Part shown: piece by piece, positions 16,456 to 24,689 of the stretch | Layout: the number at the start of each line of letters is the position of its first letter | Position numbering within the stretch: the first letter of the stretch is position 1 | NCBI GenBank assembly: GCA_902615835.1 | Contig: CACMQL010000005.1 | Location: 1-64,000 of the forward strand | DNA: 64,000 nt | Direction: 5' to 3' | Origin: an uncultured Verrucomicrobiota bacterium | GTDB lineage: Bacteria > Verrucomicrobiota > Verrucomicrobiia > Opitutales > Seribacteraceae | The notes under the pieces: generated by a model | Told to the model about the DNA's origin: nothing | Databases searched by the model: none | What the model saw: only the letters and a program-made list of their open reading frames with translations | Translations under genes and position numbers: made by a program

Positions 16456-17956
16456 TTTTTTCTTTTATCGTTTTTCCATTTAAACGATGATCCCAGATAA
16501 GATCTTGTTGCCATGACTTACAGGCAGGCAGACCAAGTCTCTCATTTATTTTTGCATGAATTTCCGGCATAACGGCCACGAGCAAAGAATTGGCAAGGCG
16601 AAGAGCCTCCACCATATTTGAAAGACAGGTCTGCAGGTTTTTTTGGTCACCCTCTTCAGCAGACTTGGCAAGTTTCCATGGAACTCTATCATCCGCGTAT
16701 TTATTAATTGCCCGAATAAAGCCTGAAACCTGTTCCAGTCCCAGACTGAATTGAAATTCCTCGAAAAATGCCTTCGAAATTTTTTGGGTGCTTTTCCACT
16801 TCTTTTGAAGTTCCAATTCTGGTTTTTCAGGCTCGTGATGTTCCGGAACCACTGAATCAAAATAATTTACACACATATGCAGTAGCCTGCTTACTAAATT
16901 TCCAAGATCATTTCCCAAGTCTGCCCGGTATCTTGAGTCAAATCTAGAGAGAGAGAATTCGGCATCCTGACCTACTTTCATTTCTCTCATAACAAAAAAG
17001 CGGAAAGCATCAGCTCCGTACTCATCGGCCAGTTCCAGGGGATTTATGCTTTCCCCTGTACTCTTGGACATTTTCTCTCCTGAACTGGTCCACCATCCAT
17101 GGGCTAAAATCTTCTTGGGAAGTTCGAGATTGCACGCTTCAAGCATAATGGGCCAATAGACCGCATGCGGGGGAGCCAGGATATCCTTGCCTATAACATG
17201 GAGATCTGCGGGCCAAAGTTTCGTGAATTCTTTCCCTCCATACCCAGCTGCGGTTACATAATTAACCAGTGCATCAAACCAAACATAAGTGACATACTCC
17301 TGGTCAAAAGGGAGAGGGATACCCCAAGATAACCGTTCTTTTGGTCGGGAAATACAGAGATCATTGAGAGGTTCCTTAAGAAATTCAATCACTTGGGATT
17401 GGCGATGTGCGGGAAGAATAAAATTCTTATTTTCCTTTAAAAATTGAAGCAGCCATTCCTGGTATTTTCCTAGTTTAAAAAAATAATTTTTTTCGGTTAT
17501 TTCAGTAACCTCGCCAAAAATCTCTGGCCATACCCCGTCCACTTTATCTTTTTCCTGAAGAAATTGTTCGGCTCTCATCGAGTAAAAACCGCTGTATTCT
17601 GCCTGATAAATTTCTCCTCTTTCGAACAGGTCTTTCAACAAACTTGTAACAACCTGTTGGTGTCGAGATTCAGTGGTTCTTACATAATCATCATTTGCAA
17701 TGCCTAAACTGACCAACATTTTTTTAAATTCATCAGCAATCCGGTCACAACGCGCTTGTGGCTCTACCCCTTCCTTTTCTGCTCCTTGTTGGACTTTTTG
17801 ACCGTGCTCATCCAAGCCGGTTACAAAATGTGTAGGTTGTCCCGTCACTTTTTTCGTCCTGCTGATAACATCCGCTAAAATTTTTTCATATGCGTGCCCC
17901 AAATGTGGAGATCCATTGGCATAATCGATTGCAGTGGTTAAATAAAAAGGCTTCAT
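16433..17956 (-). CDS. metG: Methionine-tRNA ligase
   Basis: Class I synthetase of 507 residues. The HIGH-type signature HLGH is at residues 18-21 (TTAIDYANGSPHLGHAYE), and the KMSKS loop is in GWWTSSGEKMSKSTGES near 297. The anticodon-binding helical domain follows, with NDLGNLVSRLLHM and AINKYADDRVPWKLAK. The connective peptide region (GFYSMRAEQFLQE) has no Cys4 zinc knuckle, placing it in the zinc-free subgroup, and there is no C-terminal EMAP/Trbp111 tRNA-binding domain. It charges tRNA-Met for initiation and elongation. The gene is divergent from rho, with 180 bases between start codons. Confidence 0.97.
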   Translation of the reverse strand: MKPFYLTTAIDYANGSPHLGHAYEKILADVISRTKKVTGQPTHFVTGLDEHGQKVQQGAEKEGVEPQARCDRIADEFKKMLVSLGIANDDYVRTTESRHQQVVTSLLKDLFERGEIYQAEYSGFYSMRAEQFLQEKDKVDGVWPEIFGEVTEITEKNYFFKLGKYQEWLLQFLKENKNFILPAHRQSQVIEFLKEPLNDLCISRPKERLSWGIPLPFDQEYVTYVWFDALVNYVTAAGYGGKEFTKLWPADLHVIGKDILAPPHAVYWPIMLEACNLELPKKILAHGWWTSSGEKMSKSTGESINPLELADEYGADAFRFFVMREMKVGQDAEFSLSRFDSRYRADLGNDLGNLVSRLLHMCVNYFDSVVPEHHEPEKPELELQKKWKSTQKISKAFFEEFQFSLGLEQVSGFIRAINKYADDRVPWKLAKSAEEGDQKNLQTCLSNMVEALRLANSLLVAVMPEIHAKINERLGLPACKSWQQDLIWDHRLNGKTIKEKIILFPRK

Positions 17957-18136
17957 TCAAATTATCTTTAATGGAATAAGGGTAAAAGAACCATCTCATT
18001 TACATATTTTCGTTTTACATGGTTGACGTATTGATTATGAAATTTTGAATAGCTAGATTATAGTCCGCATTTGGAACTAACTTAGCTTCGGACCCCCTAA
18101 TACTGCCTAGATTTTGGCTGATTCAATTTGCATCTT

Positions 18137-19273
18137 ATGAGCGAAGAACAAGATAGCGCTCCTGACCCTAAACAGGTTGAGGGCATGCTCGACTTGGTCG
18201 AGAACAAAGCAGGTGTTTTGCTAAACCCAAGCCGGGGAGGTAAAACCACCCCTCATGATCCCTTTGTGCCCAAGGAGCTCGTGCGAAGATTTAAGCTCAA
18301 GCGAGGCTCAATTATCCATGCGGATGCCTCCTTTGATCAAAGAAGACCAAATCCCAAAGTACAATATGTGCATTCCGTGGACGGTTTACCAATACATGAA
18401 CGCAAAAAACTTTTTCGATTCGATCAACTGACCACCATCCAGCCAAAGGAAAAATTAAACCTGGAAACTAGTGATGGACGGATGACCACCCGTGTTCTGG
18501 ATCTTTTTTGCCCAATTGGAAAAGGACAAAGGGCATTAATAGTCGCACCTCCTAGAGCAGGAAAAACTACGATCCTTCACGACATTGCAAAAGGGATTGA
18601 AGAAAATCACCCGGAGTGTCACCTCATGGTGATGCTCATCGATGAACGCCCCGAAGAGGTGACAGATTTTAAACGCACGGTGGATGCAGAAATTTATGCT
18701 TCCTCTAATGACGAAGAAGTGAAAAGTCATCTCCGGGTCGCGGAATTGGCCATCGAACGGGCAAAACGACTGGTTGAATCCAAAAAAGATGTCGTCCTTT
18801 TAATGGATTCCATAACCAGGTTGTCAAGAGCCTATAACGCCAATTCTGGAAAGAGTGGACGGACCATGACTGGTGGATTGGATGTGCGTGCACTCGAAAA
18901 GCCAAGACAAATCTTTTCTTCTGCCAGAAATTCGGAAGAATCAGGCTCCCTGACCATCGTTGCAACTGCCTTGATCGAAACAGGTTCTAAAATGGATGAG
19001 TTAATTTTTCAGGAATTCAAAGGCACTGGAAATAGTGAAATTATTCTGGATCGTAAAGTTGCTGAGCTCAGACTTTGGCCTGCAATCAACCTGGCATCTT
19101 CAGGAACGAGAAAAGAAGAAGATCTTGTCGATCGAAATATTTTGGAGAAAACATCATTCTTACGTCGGGCCATGTCCCCAATGAAAGTCATTGACGCAGC
19201 GGAAACCCTTTTGGAAAGGCTTGCCAAAACTTCTACAAACAAAGAGTTTCTCGAACTTATTCAAACTCCATAA
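18137..19273 (+). CDS. rho: Transcription termination factor Rho
   Basis: A hexameric RNA-dependent ATPase that ends transcription. The cold-shock-like primary RNA-binding domain (GVLLNPSRGGKTTPHDPFVP) spans residues ~30-105. The RecA-like motor has Walker A APPRAGKTTILHD near 138, MLIDERPEEVTDF near 165, Walker B VVLLMDSITRLSRAYN near 219 and the RNA-contacting R-loop/Q-loop region through TGGLDVRALEKP. At 378 residues it lacks the N-terminal helical SAP-like domain and the long acidic or basic insert that many Rho proteins of Actinobacteria and Bacteroidetes carry. I chose ATG 18137; an upstream TTG at 18128 adds only three residues. Preceding DNA (17957-18136) contains TTGACG at 18023, but no convincing -10 pairs with it. 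Confidence 0.97.
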   Translation: MSEEQDSAPDPKQVEGMLDLVENKAGVLLNPSRGGKTTPHDPFVPKELVRRFKLKRGSIIHADASFDQRRPNPKVQYVHSVDGLPIHERKKLFRFDQLTTIQPKEKLNLETSDGRMTTRVLDLFCPIGKGQRALIVAPPRAGKTTILHDIAKGIEENHPECHLMVMLIDERPEEVTDFKRTVDAEIYASSNDEEVKSHLRVAELAIERAKRLVESKKDVVLLMDSITRLSRAYNANSGKSGRTMTGGLDVRALEKPRQIFSSARNSEESGSLTIVATALIETGSKMDELIFQEFKGTGNSEIILDRKVAELRLWPAINLASSGTRKEEDLVDRNILEKTSFLRRAMSPMKVIDAAETLLERLAKTSTNKEFLELIQTP

Positions 19274-19341
19274 CACATTGACAAACCTTCTTTTTCAAGG
19301 CACCGTAATCGATTTGCGTTGAATATCCCTTTCGGCCTTTT

Positions 19342-21102
19342 ATGCACAACTTTTCCGAACAATGCTTGGATCTTGCCCGCTCTTTGCTTGGCAACAATCT
19401 CAAACATATAAACGAAGACGGCAGCGTTTCCTCTGCTACCGGGGAAGGTTCCCGGGTTGATGAACCAGGGCACGCCGCCTTGGCAATTGGGGAGTTTTTC
19501 CGAGCTTCAGGCGAAGTGGAACTGGAGGGGTTCGACCTGTTTGATCTATCTGCCCGGTGTGTTACCCAGCAGGCTTTCACTCCAGATGCCTCAGAAAATG
19601 GCCTCGCTTATGCGGCCCTTGGCCTTCTCTCTTTTGGTGCATCCAAAGAAAGAAATTCGGTTTGGGAAAGATTGCAGGATCAAACAAGAGAACAATTAGA
19701 CACATCCCTGATGTCACGTTCGGACCACAAAGATCATTTTCAAGCTTTCAATGTGGCTAAATCGGTTGCCCGATTCAGTTTTGGCTTAACCAAGAAAGAT
19801 GATACCGGAAAAGTTATTGATCGTTTTGTGGAACGAATCGAAGCAAACAGCTCAAGTGGTTACTGTAATGATTTTCCAGATGGAACATGCGGCGTTTATG
19901 ATTTGTACGGTCCCTTGTCGTTTATCTTTATCCGACAGGCTCTTCAGCTGCATGCAAACGTTCACCTTAAGGATCGTAAGCTCCCTAAACTCAGAACCTT
20001 TGCAGAAAAATACCTCCGTATGTTGCCCGACATGACCAGGCAGGATGGGCTTGGCTGGAGTTACGGTAGGTCGGTTGGAGCCTATGGCCAGCTTCATTGC
20101 ATAAGCATGATCCTGCAGTCGATGCGCGACCATTGGGTATCAGCAGAAAAAATGCCCCTCTATTTAGAAACATTGCGAAAACTTTTTCAGTATTTCTTCG
20201 TTACCTACCTGGATCAGGAAAAAGGTGATTTGGTTATTCGGGATGACGAAAGGAATACAGTATCAAATCACACCACAAGAATGGCCAATTTTGATGCCGC
20301 AAGATATCTCTGCCAATGGTCCAGGCTTGCAAGGGTTATTGGCGGTTCCCTTGGGGTTGCACCTCCTCAGCGGTCCAAGGTAGCAGGACGATTTGTTACT
20401 TTTGATAAGTCCCATAAAAAAGAGCATGGCCTTTTTCTTTACCGGGACGAAAACAATGGCCTACAATTTCAACTTCCTTTGATCGGTCCTGGTGCCAAAC
20501 CCAATTGCGATAATTTGGCATTTCCCCATTGTCCCGGTCTTTTTGATTGGCCGGTAAATCAATATTTACCCGTGATGTTACCCGAGCTAACCTTTGGTGA
20601 CACCCAGGTGATACCCGCATATTATGGAAAAAACTGTGTTACCGGAGTTGGACTGAGAAAATCATTCTACTTAAGATTTGATCAGCCTGATTTAGTCAAA
20701 ACCAATGGTGAATATTCCCATGGCTTGGGAAGTTGTCAGGTGCAATGGACATTTGGTGATGGGAAAATCAAGTCAGAATTTAGTTTTAAGGTTAAAAACC
20801 AAGCCACGCTGGATAAGATGAAGTTAGCCCTGATTATCGGATCACCTCACACGACTTACCGTCTCGGCACAACCTTGACGCAAGGTTCAGACGGTTTGCG
20901 GGCCAATGTAGAAACGGACGATTTCCAAGCAAAATGGAGTTCTTTTGAAACTGTTTCGGACAATCCAGAGTTTCGCGGATATTCCGGAAATATTCATTAT
21001 GTTCAATTTTTGGTTCGCGACCATCCACTCGTCATGCGTCCAGGCCAGCAATACAAACTTGTTCTCTCCTACCAACCGGATGTTGCGTTTGCAGGCGAGT
21101 AA
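19342..21102 (+). CDS. Uncharacterised 586-residue protein, possible alpha/alpha-toroid fold
   Basis: I do not recognise the family with confidence. The N-terminal ~370 residues look helical, with repeating ALxxGxFxxxxG and alternating hydrophobic pairs (HAALAIGEFFRASGE, NGLAYAALGLLSFGAS, SYGRSVGAYGQLHCISMIL, NFDAARYLCQWSRLARVIGG). The last ~200 residues look beta-rich. That combination is seen in polysaccharide lyases and glycoside hydrolases such as heparinase II/III-like and DUF2264-type proteins. Candidate catalytic residues include WSYGRSVGAYGQ and NHTTRMANFD, but I cannot assign a nucleophile or acid. There is no signal peptide, so it is probably cytosolic. It lies between rho and hisF on the same strand, with gaps of 68 and 51 bases. 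Confidence 0.6.
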   Translation: MHNFSEQCLDLARSLLGNNLKHINEDGSVSSATGEGSRVDEPGHAALAIGEFFRASGEVELEGFDLFDLSARCVTQQAFTPDASENGLAYAALGLLSFGASKERNSVWERLQDQTREQLDTSLMSRSDHKDHFQAFNVAKSVARFSFGLTKKDDTGKVIDRFVERIEANSSSGYCNDFPDGTCGVYDLYGPLSFIFIRQALQLHANVHLKDRKLPKLRTFAEKYLRMLPDMTRQDGLGWSYGRSVGAYGQLHCISMILQSMRDHWVSAEKMPLYLETLRKLFQYFFVTYLDQEKGDLVIRDDERNTVSNHTTRMANFDAARYLCQWSRLARVIGGSLGVAPPQRSKVAGRFVTFDKSHKKEHGLFLYRDENNGLQFQLPLIGPGAKPNCDNLAFPHCPGLFDWPVNQYLPVMLPELTFGDTQVIPAYYGKNCVTGVGLRKSFYLRFDQPDLVKTNGEYSHGLGSCQVQWTFGDGKIKSEFSFKVKNQATLDKMKLALIIGSPHTTYRLGTTLTQGSDGLRANVETDDFQAKWSSFETVSDNPEFRGYSGNIHYVQFLVRDHPLVMRPGQQYKLVLSYQPDVAFAGE

Positions 21103-21153
21103 AGCTACCTGCTATTAATTTGAGGATCTAAGCTTCCTTTAATTCAAAAATCT

Positions 21154-21915
21154 ATGCTCTGTTCACGAGTTATCCCCTGTCTCGATGTCGATGGCGGCAG
21201 AGTGGTAAAAGGAGTGCAGTTTAAAAAACTTATGGATGCAGGGGATCCGGTGGAAGTTGCCAAAGCCTACCAGGAACAAGGTGCCGATGAATTAGTTTTT
21301 TTAGATATCACCGCATCCAGTGATGAAAGACAAACCATGCATGAGGTGGTGGAGGAAACCGTTGCGTCCTGCTTCATGCCGGTAACCGTTGGAGGAGGTA
21401 TCCGCGAGCTCAAAGACATCCGGCAAATGCTACTGTGCGGAGCGGACAAGATAAGCTTAAATACCGCGGCCATAACAAATCCCGGACTGATCAACCAAGC
21501 CTCTTCACAATTCGGAAATCAATGCATTGTCGTAGCCATTGACGCAAAACGGATTCCGGGAAAAGATCAATGGGTTGTTTATACCCACGGGGGGAGAAAA
21601 GAAACTTCCTTGGATGCCATTGCATGGGCTGAGGAAGTGGTGAACAGGGGAGCTGGAGAAATTTTGCTTACCAGCATGGATCGAGATGGAACCAAAGATG
21701 GTTATGATCTTAAATTAACTCGCACATTGAGTGATGCCGTAGAGGTTCCTGTAATTGCTTCCGGGGGCGTGGGGAAGCCCCAGCACATGGCAGAAGGGAT
21801 TTTGGAGGGTCATGCCAGTGCGGTTCTGGCTGCCAGCATTTTCCATTTTGGGGAGTTTTCTATAAAAGAAACCAAGAGAGTAATGCAGGAACACGGTGTG
21901 ACCGTTCGCCTTTAA
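21154..21915 (+). CDS. hisF: Imidazole glycerol phosphate synthase cyclase subunit
   Basis: A full-length 253-residue beta/alpha-barrel that closes the imidazole ring in histidine synthesis using ammonia from HisH. Signature segments are [19 protein letters not shown] at residues 5-23, with the catalytic Asp near position 11, [13 protein letters not shown] near 80, and a second catalytic-acid region near 130 ([11 protein letters not shown]). [14 protein letters not shown] and [16 protein letters not shown] give the two phosphate-binding sites. HisH is not adjacent. The only other histidine gene in the window is hisC at 14-15 kb, so the pathway genes are dispersed. It converges on the redoxin gene with a 10-base gap. 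Confidence 0.98.
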   Translation: MLCSRVIPCLDVDGGRVVKGVQFKKLMDAGDPVEVAKAYQEQGADELVFLDITASSDERQTMHEVVEETVASCFMPVTVGGGIRELKDIRQMLLCGADKISLNTAAITNPGLINQASSQFGNQCIVVAIDAKRIPGKDQWVVYTHGGRKETSLDAIAWAEEVVNRGAGEILLTSMDRDGTKDGYDLKLTRTLSDAVEVPVIASGGVGKPQHMAEGILEGHASAVLAASIFHFGEFSIKETKRVMQEHGVTVRL

Positions 21916-21925
21916 TACTCTGTAT

Positions 21926-22444
21926 CTACAAATCTTTCCAATAATCCAGGGATTCGTCACCCCACTTAGCCAAGTCTTTCTTTCCATTTTTCGTAACGAT
22001 GTTGCCCTTTTGATCAAGCACCACGAGAAAGGGAATAAACTCCACACCCGTTACCTTGCTTGCATGTTTTGCCTCTTGGGATTGATTTTCCATAGCTAGC
22101 CAAGGCATTCCGTATTTTTTCATGTAGTTCGCTTGTGCTTTCGCACTACCATCTCCCCCGACCAAAATTACTTCAAACTCTGATTCATGCTTATTCCTGA
22201 ATTCTATAAGTTTAGGTGTGAACTTTCTGCAAGGACCGCACCAACTTGCAGAAAAATAAAGGCCCACATATTTTTCTGTAATTTTTTCATAAGGTACTTT
22301 TTCACCTGAAAGATTCAGGAATGTTTCTGGAAAAACAATTTGACCATCTGGCAAGTTTTTTTCTTCCCCAACAAGAATGAAACTTATTGAAAGGAAACCA
22401 AGCACTATTACAAAAGTAATAGAAGTATTATAATTATTTAACAT
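21926..22444 (-). CDS. Exported thioredoxin-like (nucleoredoxin/TlpA-type) protein
   Basis: A 172-residue thioredoxin-fold protein with an N-terminal hydrophobic segment (SITFVIVLGFLSISFILVG), so it is exported or membrane-anchored. The active site is SASWCGPCRKFTPKLIEF, with CGPC at about residues 68-71. FEVILVGGDGSAKAQANYMK and YGMPWLAME are typical of the nucleoredoxin/tryparedoxin-like group. The cis-proline is in VEFIPFLVVLDQKG. I chose ATG 22444; a TTG at 22465 adds seven residues. It is the last gene of the long minus-strand block, 59 bases after a glycosyltransferase gene. It may handle disulfides of exported proteins from that block, but this is inference. Confidence 0.88.
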   Translation of the reverse strand: MLNNYNTSITFVIVLGFLSISFILVGEEKNLPDGQIVFPETFLNLSGEKVPYEKITEKYVGLYFSASWCGPCRKFTPKLIEFRNKHESEFEVILVGGDGSAKAQANYMKKYGMPWLAMENQSQEAKHASKVTGVEFIPFLVVLDQKGNIVTKNGKKDLAKWGDESLDYWKDL

Positions 22445-22503
22445 AGGTATATGATAGATTGCCAAACCCTGCAGTCCAAGGGTTTAAATTCATTAAAGGG
22501 AAT

Positions 22504-23634
22504 TTATTCTTCCTGAAGGAGGGTTAAGAAATCATCCAAATAAGCCCGGGCTACTCTCTCCAGTTCGTACTCCTTAGAACGATTCCATGCCGCAATTCCG
22601 GTTTCCCTTTTTTGGCATTCCTCGAGGGTAATGACTTTAGCTAAAGCCGCACTTATGGCATCTTCCATGTTTATATTTTTACTCTCGTTCAGACAAAACC
22701 CTTCGTTCCCAAAAGAAATAAAATCCGTAAAACATGGAAGCTCGGAAACGACGGGGATACATCCGCAACTCATGGCCTCTAAAACTGCCAAACCAAAAGT
22801 CTCGCCATCTTTGGCTTCGGATGGATAAAAAAAGAAGGTCGCTCTCTCCATTTCTTTTTTCAGCTCGTCTCGATCAAAAAGAGGTTCAATGAAATCAACT
22901 TTATTATGACCTGTTTTCAAAATACTCCCCAAACGGTCCCTAAATCTTTTCCCTCCTCCACCCTGCTCTTCTTTCCAGGGTCCGACTATTCGAAGAGTCC
23001 ATCCTCTCGCAATTTCTTTTGGTAATTTTCCCCAAGCTTGCAAAAGAGATTCCACCCCTTTTTCAGGGTGTATCCGACCGGCGTATAAAATTACTTTTTC
23101 CTTATGATTAAGATTTTCTTTTTGAGACGGCTGCCAAGTCAAGGGGTAGGGTAAGGTCTTTACTTTACATGCTTGTGCAGGTATCTGTCCTTTGGAAATA
23201 TCTTCAATAGATTTACTTGGCACCTGGAAACGACTGGCTTTTTGATATAGCCTAAGCTGCCCCTTTGGATACCGACCGACATGAACATACAACTTACCAC
23301 AGTTTTCTTTTGGAAATAGGATCGGCGCCCAAAAAGCATGAGTTACCAAAATGTCAGCACTGGCCATGACTTTCCTTGCTCGCAATACATAAGGAAACTC
23401 AAGCAACTTCAATAAATAACGATTAGATACTGCATTGGCACCCCGGACTCTTGTATATTTTACATCTCCGACCGTCTCTTCATTTGGTAAATCCGGAGCC
23501 ATGCTAGAGACATGTGTTACTTCATGCCCTCTCCTGGCAAATTCTCTACCCAGAGAATGCCAAGCTGCTTCAATCGCTCCGCCTTTACTGGGAGGCACGG
23601 GGAGAAACGCACCCTGCAAAATATTAATTTTCAT
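22504..23634 (-). CDS. GT4-family glycosyltransferase
   Basis: A 376-residue GT-B enzyme. The N-terminal domain opens INILQGAFLPVPPSKGGAIE and contains HEVTHVSSMAP. The donor-binding domain has ILYAGRIHPEKGVESLLQAW near 190 and the EX7E region KDGETFGLAVLEAMSCGC near 285. It would transfer a sugar from an NDP-sugar, with retention, to a glycan or protein-linked acceptor. No membrane span or signal peptide is seen, so it is cytosolic or peripheral. The start overlaps the upstream glycosyltransferase stop (ATGA). Its place after the giant surface-protein genes suggests that it glycosylates them or builds a surface glycan, which remains inference. Confidence 0.93.
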   Translation of the reverse strand: MKINILQGAFLPVPPSKGGAIEAAWHSLGREFARRGHEVTHVSSMAPDLPNEETVGDVKYTRVRGANAVSNRYLLKLLEFPYVLRARKVMASADILVTHAFWAPILFPKENCGKLYVHVGRYPKGQLRLYQKASRFQVPSKSIEDISKGQIPAQACKVKTLPYPLTWQPSQKENLNHKEKVILYAGRIHPEKGVESLLQAWGKLPKEIARGWTLRIVGPWKEEQGGGGKRFRDRLGSILKTGHNKVDFIEPLFDRDELKKEMERATFFFYPSEAKDGETFGLAVLEAMSCGCIPVVSELPCFTDFISFGNEGFCLNESKNINMEDAISAALAKVITLEECQKRETGIAAWNRSKEYELERVARAYLDDFLTLLQEE

Positions 23635-24677
23635 GAATCGGTGCTGCTAGTCGCTTCCTCAAAAAGCCCAATAATTTTCTCGGCCGTTTTGGAAATATGC
23701 AGTTTATCACGAAAACACTTTCTTGCATTTTGAGACTTTCCTTGTGTGCTTCCCCTAACCCAATGATCCACCAGTTGGTCAATACCCCTTTGCGTATTAT
23801 CTTCGACCATGCCTGCGTCATATTCCAAAATTTCATGATACAGGTTTACTTTATTTGAGATAAGAACTGGGGTACCCACCGAACATGCTTCCGCCACCAC
23901 CATACCGTAGTTTTCCTGATGGGACGGAAGGATCAAACAATCAGCTGCCCGTAAGGCACCCCACTTCAAATCGCCCTCCAGCATATCTGTCCAAAGAACT
24001 TGCTTCTCTATGTGCTTAAAATCTTTACGAAGCGTTTTATAAAAAGCGTCATCTTCAGAAATCGGTGCGGCGATTACTAGTAAATCATTCGTATTTTTTT
24101 GTCTGGCAAAAGCTTTCAATAGAAGATCCAGCCCTTTCTTAGGATGGATACGACCCATATACAAAAGAAACTTTTTCCCTCTAGTTTGGGGAAATTTAGT
24201 GTTAAAATTAGATACCTGATTTCTGTCATTTCCGGGAGGATCTCCAACTCCGAGACCGGTGACAATTTCCCTGCACCGATATGGCCAGAATGTTTTTTGT
24301 GCGAGCTTTCTTTCCTCTTCGGTGGTGAAGCAGACTGCGTGAGCATGCTCCAAAATTTTCCCCTGTTTCCACCACCAGTAAAGTTGCTTTTTGATATGCT
24401 TAAGCGGGTAAGCTTTTTTAAACCACGGATCCAGCATACCATGAGGAAAGATGATGTAAGGTATCTGTTTTTTTTTCCAGTTGTTGTATGCTGAAACTCC
24501 TGGCCATTGCCATAGTCCGTGAGCAATTATAACACCACCGGAAACTTCGGGGTTAGTTTTTTCTGATGTTTGAGAACTGATGCCTAAATTAAAAAAAGCT
24601 TCTGATAAATCGTGGGTTGATTTTGCAACTCCCCCTGTTTGTAAACTGGTAGAGTGAACCAACTGATGTATATTCAA
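23631..24677 (-). CDS. GT4-family glycosyltransferase
   Basis: A 348-residue GT-B enzyme. The N-terminus NIHQLVHSTSLQTGGVAKST is the usual GG-containing acceptor-side loop. LLYMGRIHPKKGLDLLLKAF is near residue 165 and the EX7E segment SHQENYGMVVAEACSVGTPV near 260. The start codon is TTG at 24677; an in-frame stop lies just upstream and the next ATG is inside the conserved fold, so TTG is the only reasonable choice. The gene begins 12 bases after the stop of the giant gene and overlaps the second glycosyltransferase by four bases, consistent with one transcript. The substrate cannot be deduced. Confidence 0.92.
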   Translation of the reverse strand: MNIHQLVHSTSLQTGGVAKSTHDLSEAFFNLGISSQTSEKTNPEVSGGVIIAHGLWQWPGVSAYNNWKKKQIPYIIFPHGMLDPWFKKAYPLKHIKKQLYWWWKQGKILEHAHAVCFTTEEERKLAQKTFWPYRCREIVTGLGVGDPPGNDRNQVSNFNTKFPQTRGKKFLLYMGRIHPKKGLDLLLKAFARQKNTNDLLVIAAPISEDDAFYKTLRKDFKHIEKQVLWTDMLEGDLKWGALRAADCLILPSHQENYGMVVAEACSVGTPVLISNKVNLYHEILEYDAGMVEDNTQRGIDQLVDHWVRGSTQGKSQNARKCFRDKLHISKTAEKIIGLFEEATSSTDS

Positions 24678-24689
24678 CGCAAAGAGGAA

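Noticed and set aside
16467-16488. Inverted repeat ATCGTTT/AAACGAT between the converging CNNM and metG genes, considered as a terminator
   Set aside because: It is AT-rich and weak, lies inside the metG coding end, and is not followed by a T run in either transcription direction.
17957-18136. Possible tRNA or small RNA between metG and rho
   Set aside because: No cloverleaf-forming arms or CCA-type acceptor seen; only weak promoter-like words.
19278-19283. Perfect TTGACA -35 before the 586-residue gene
   Set aside because: No -10-like hexamer at 16-18 bases; the best candidate (CGTAAT) needs a 20-base spacer.
19342-20200. Overlapping frames on both strands inside the 586-residue gene
   Set aside because: They have no recognisable domains or own start signals and fit as by-products of codon use in the main frame.
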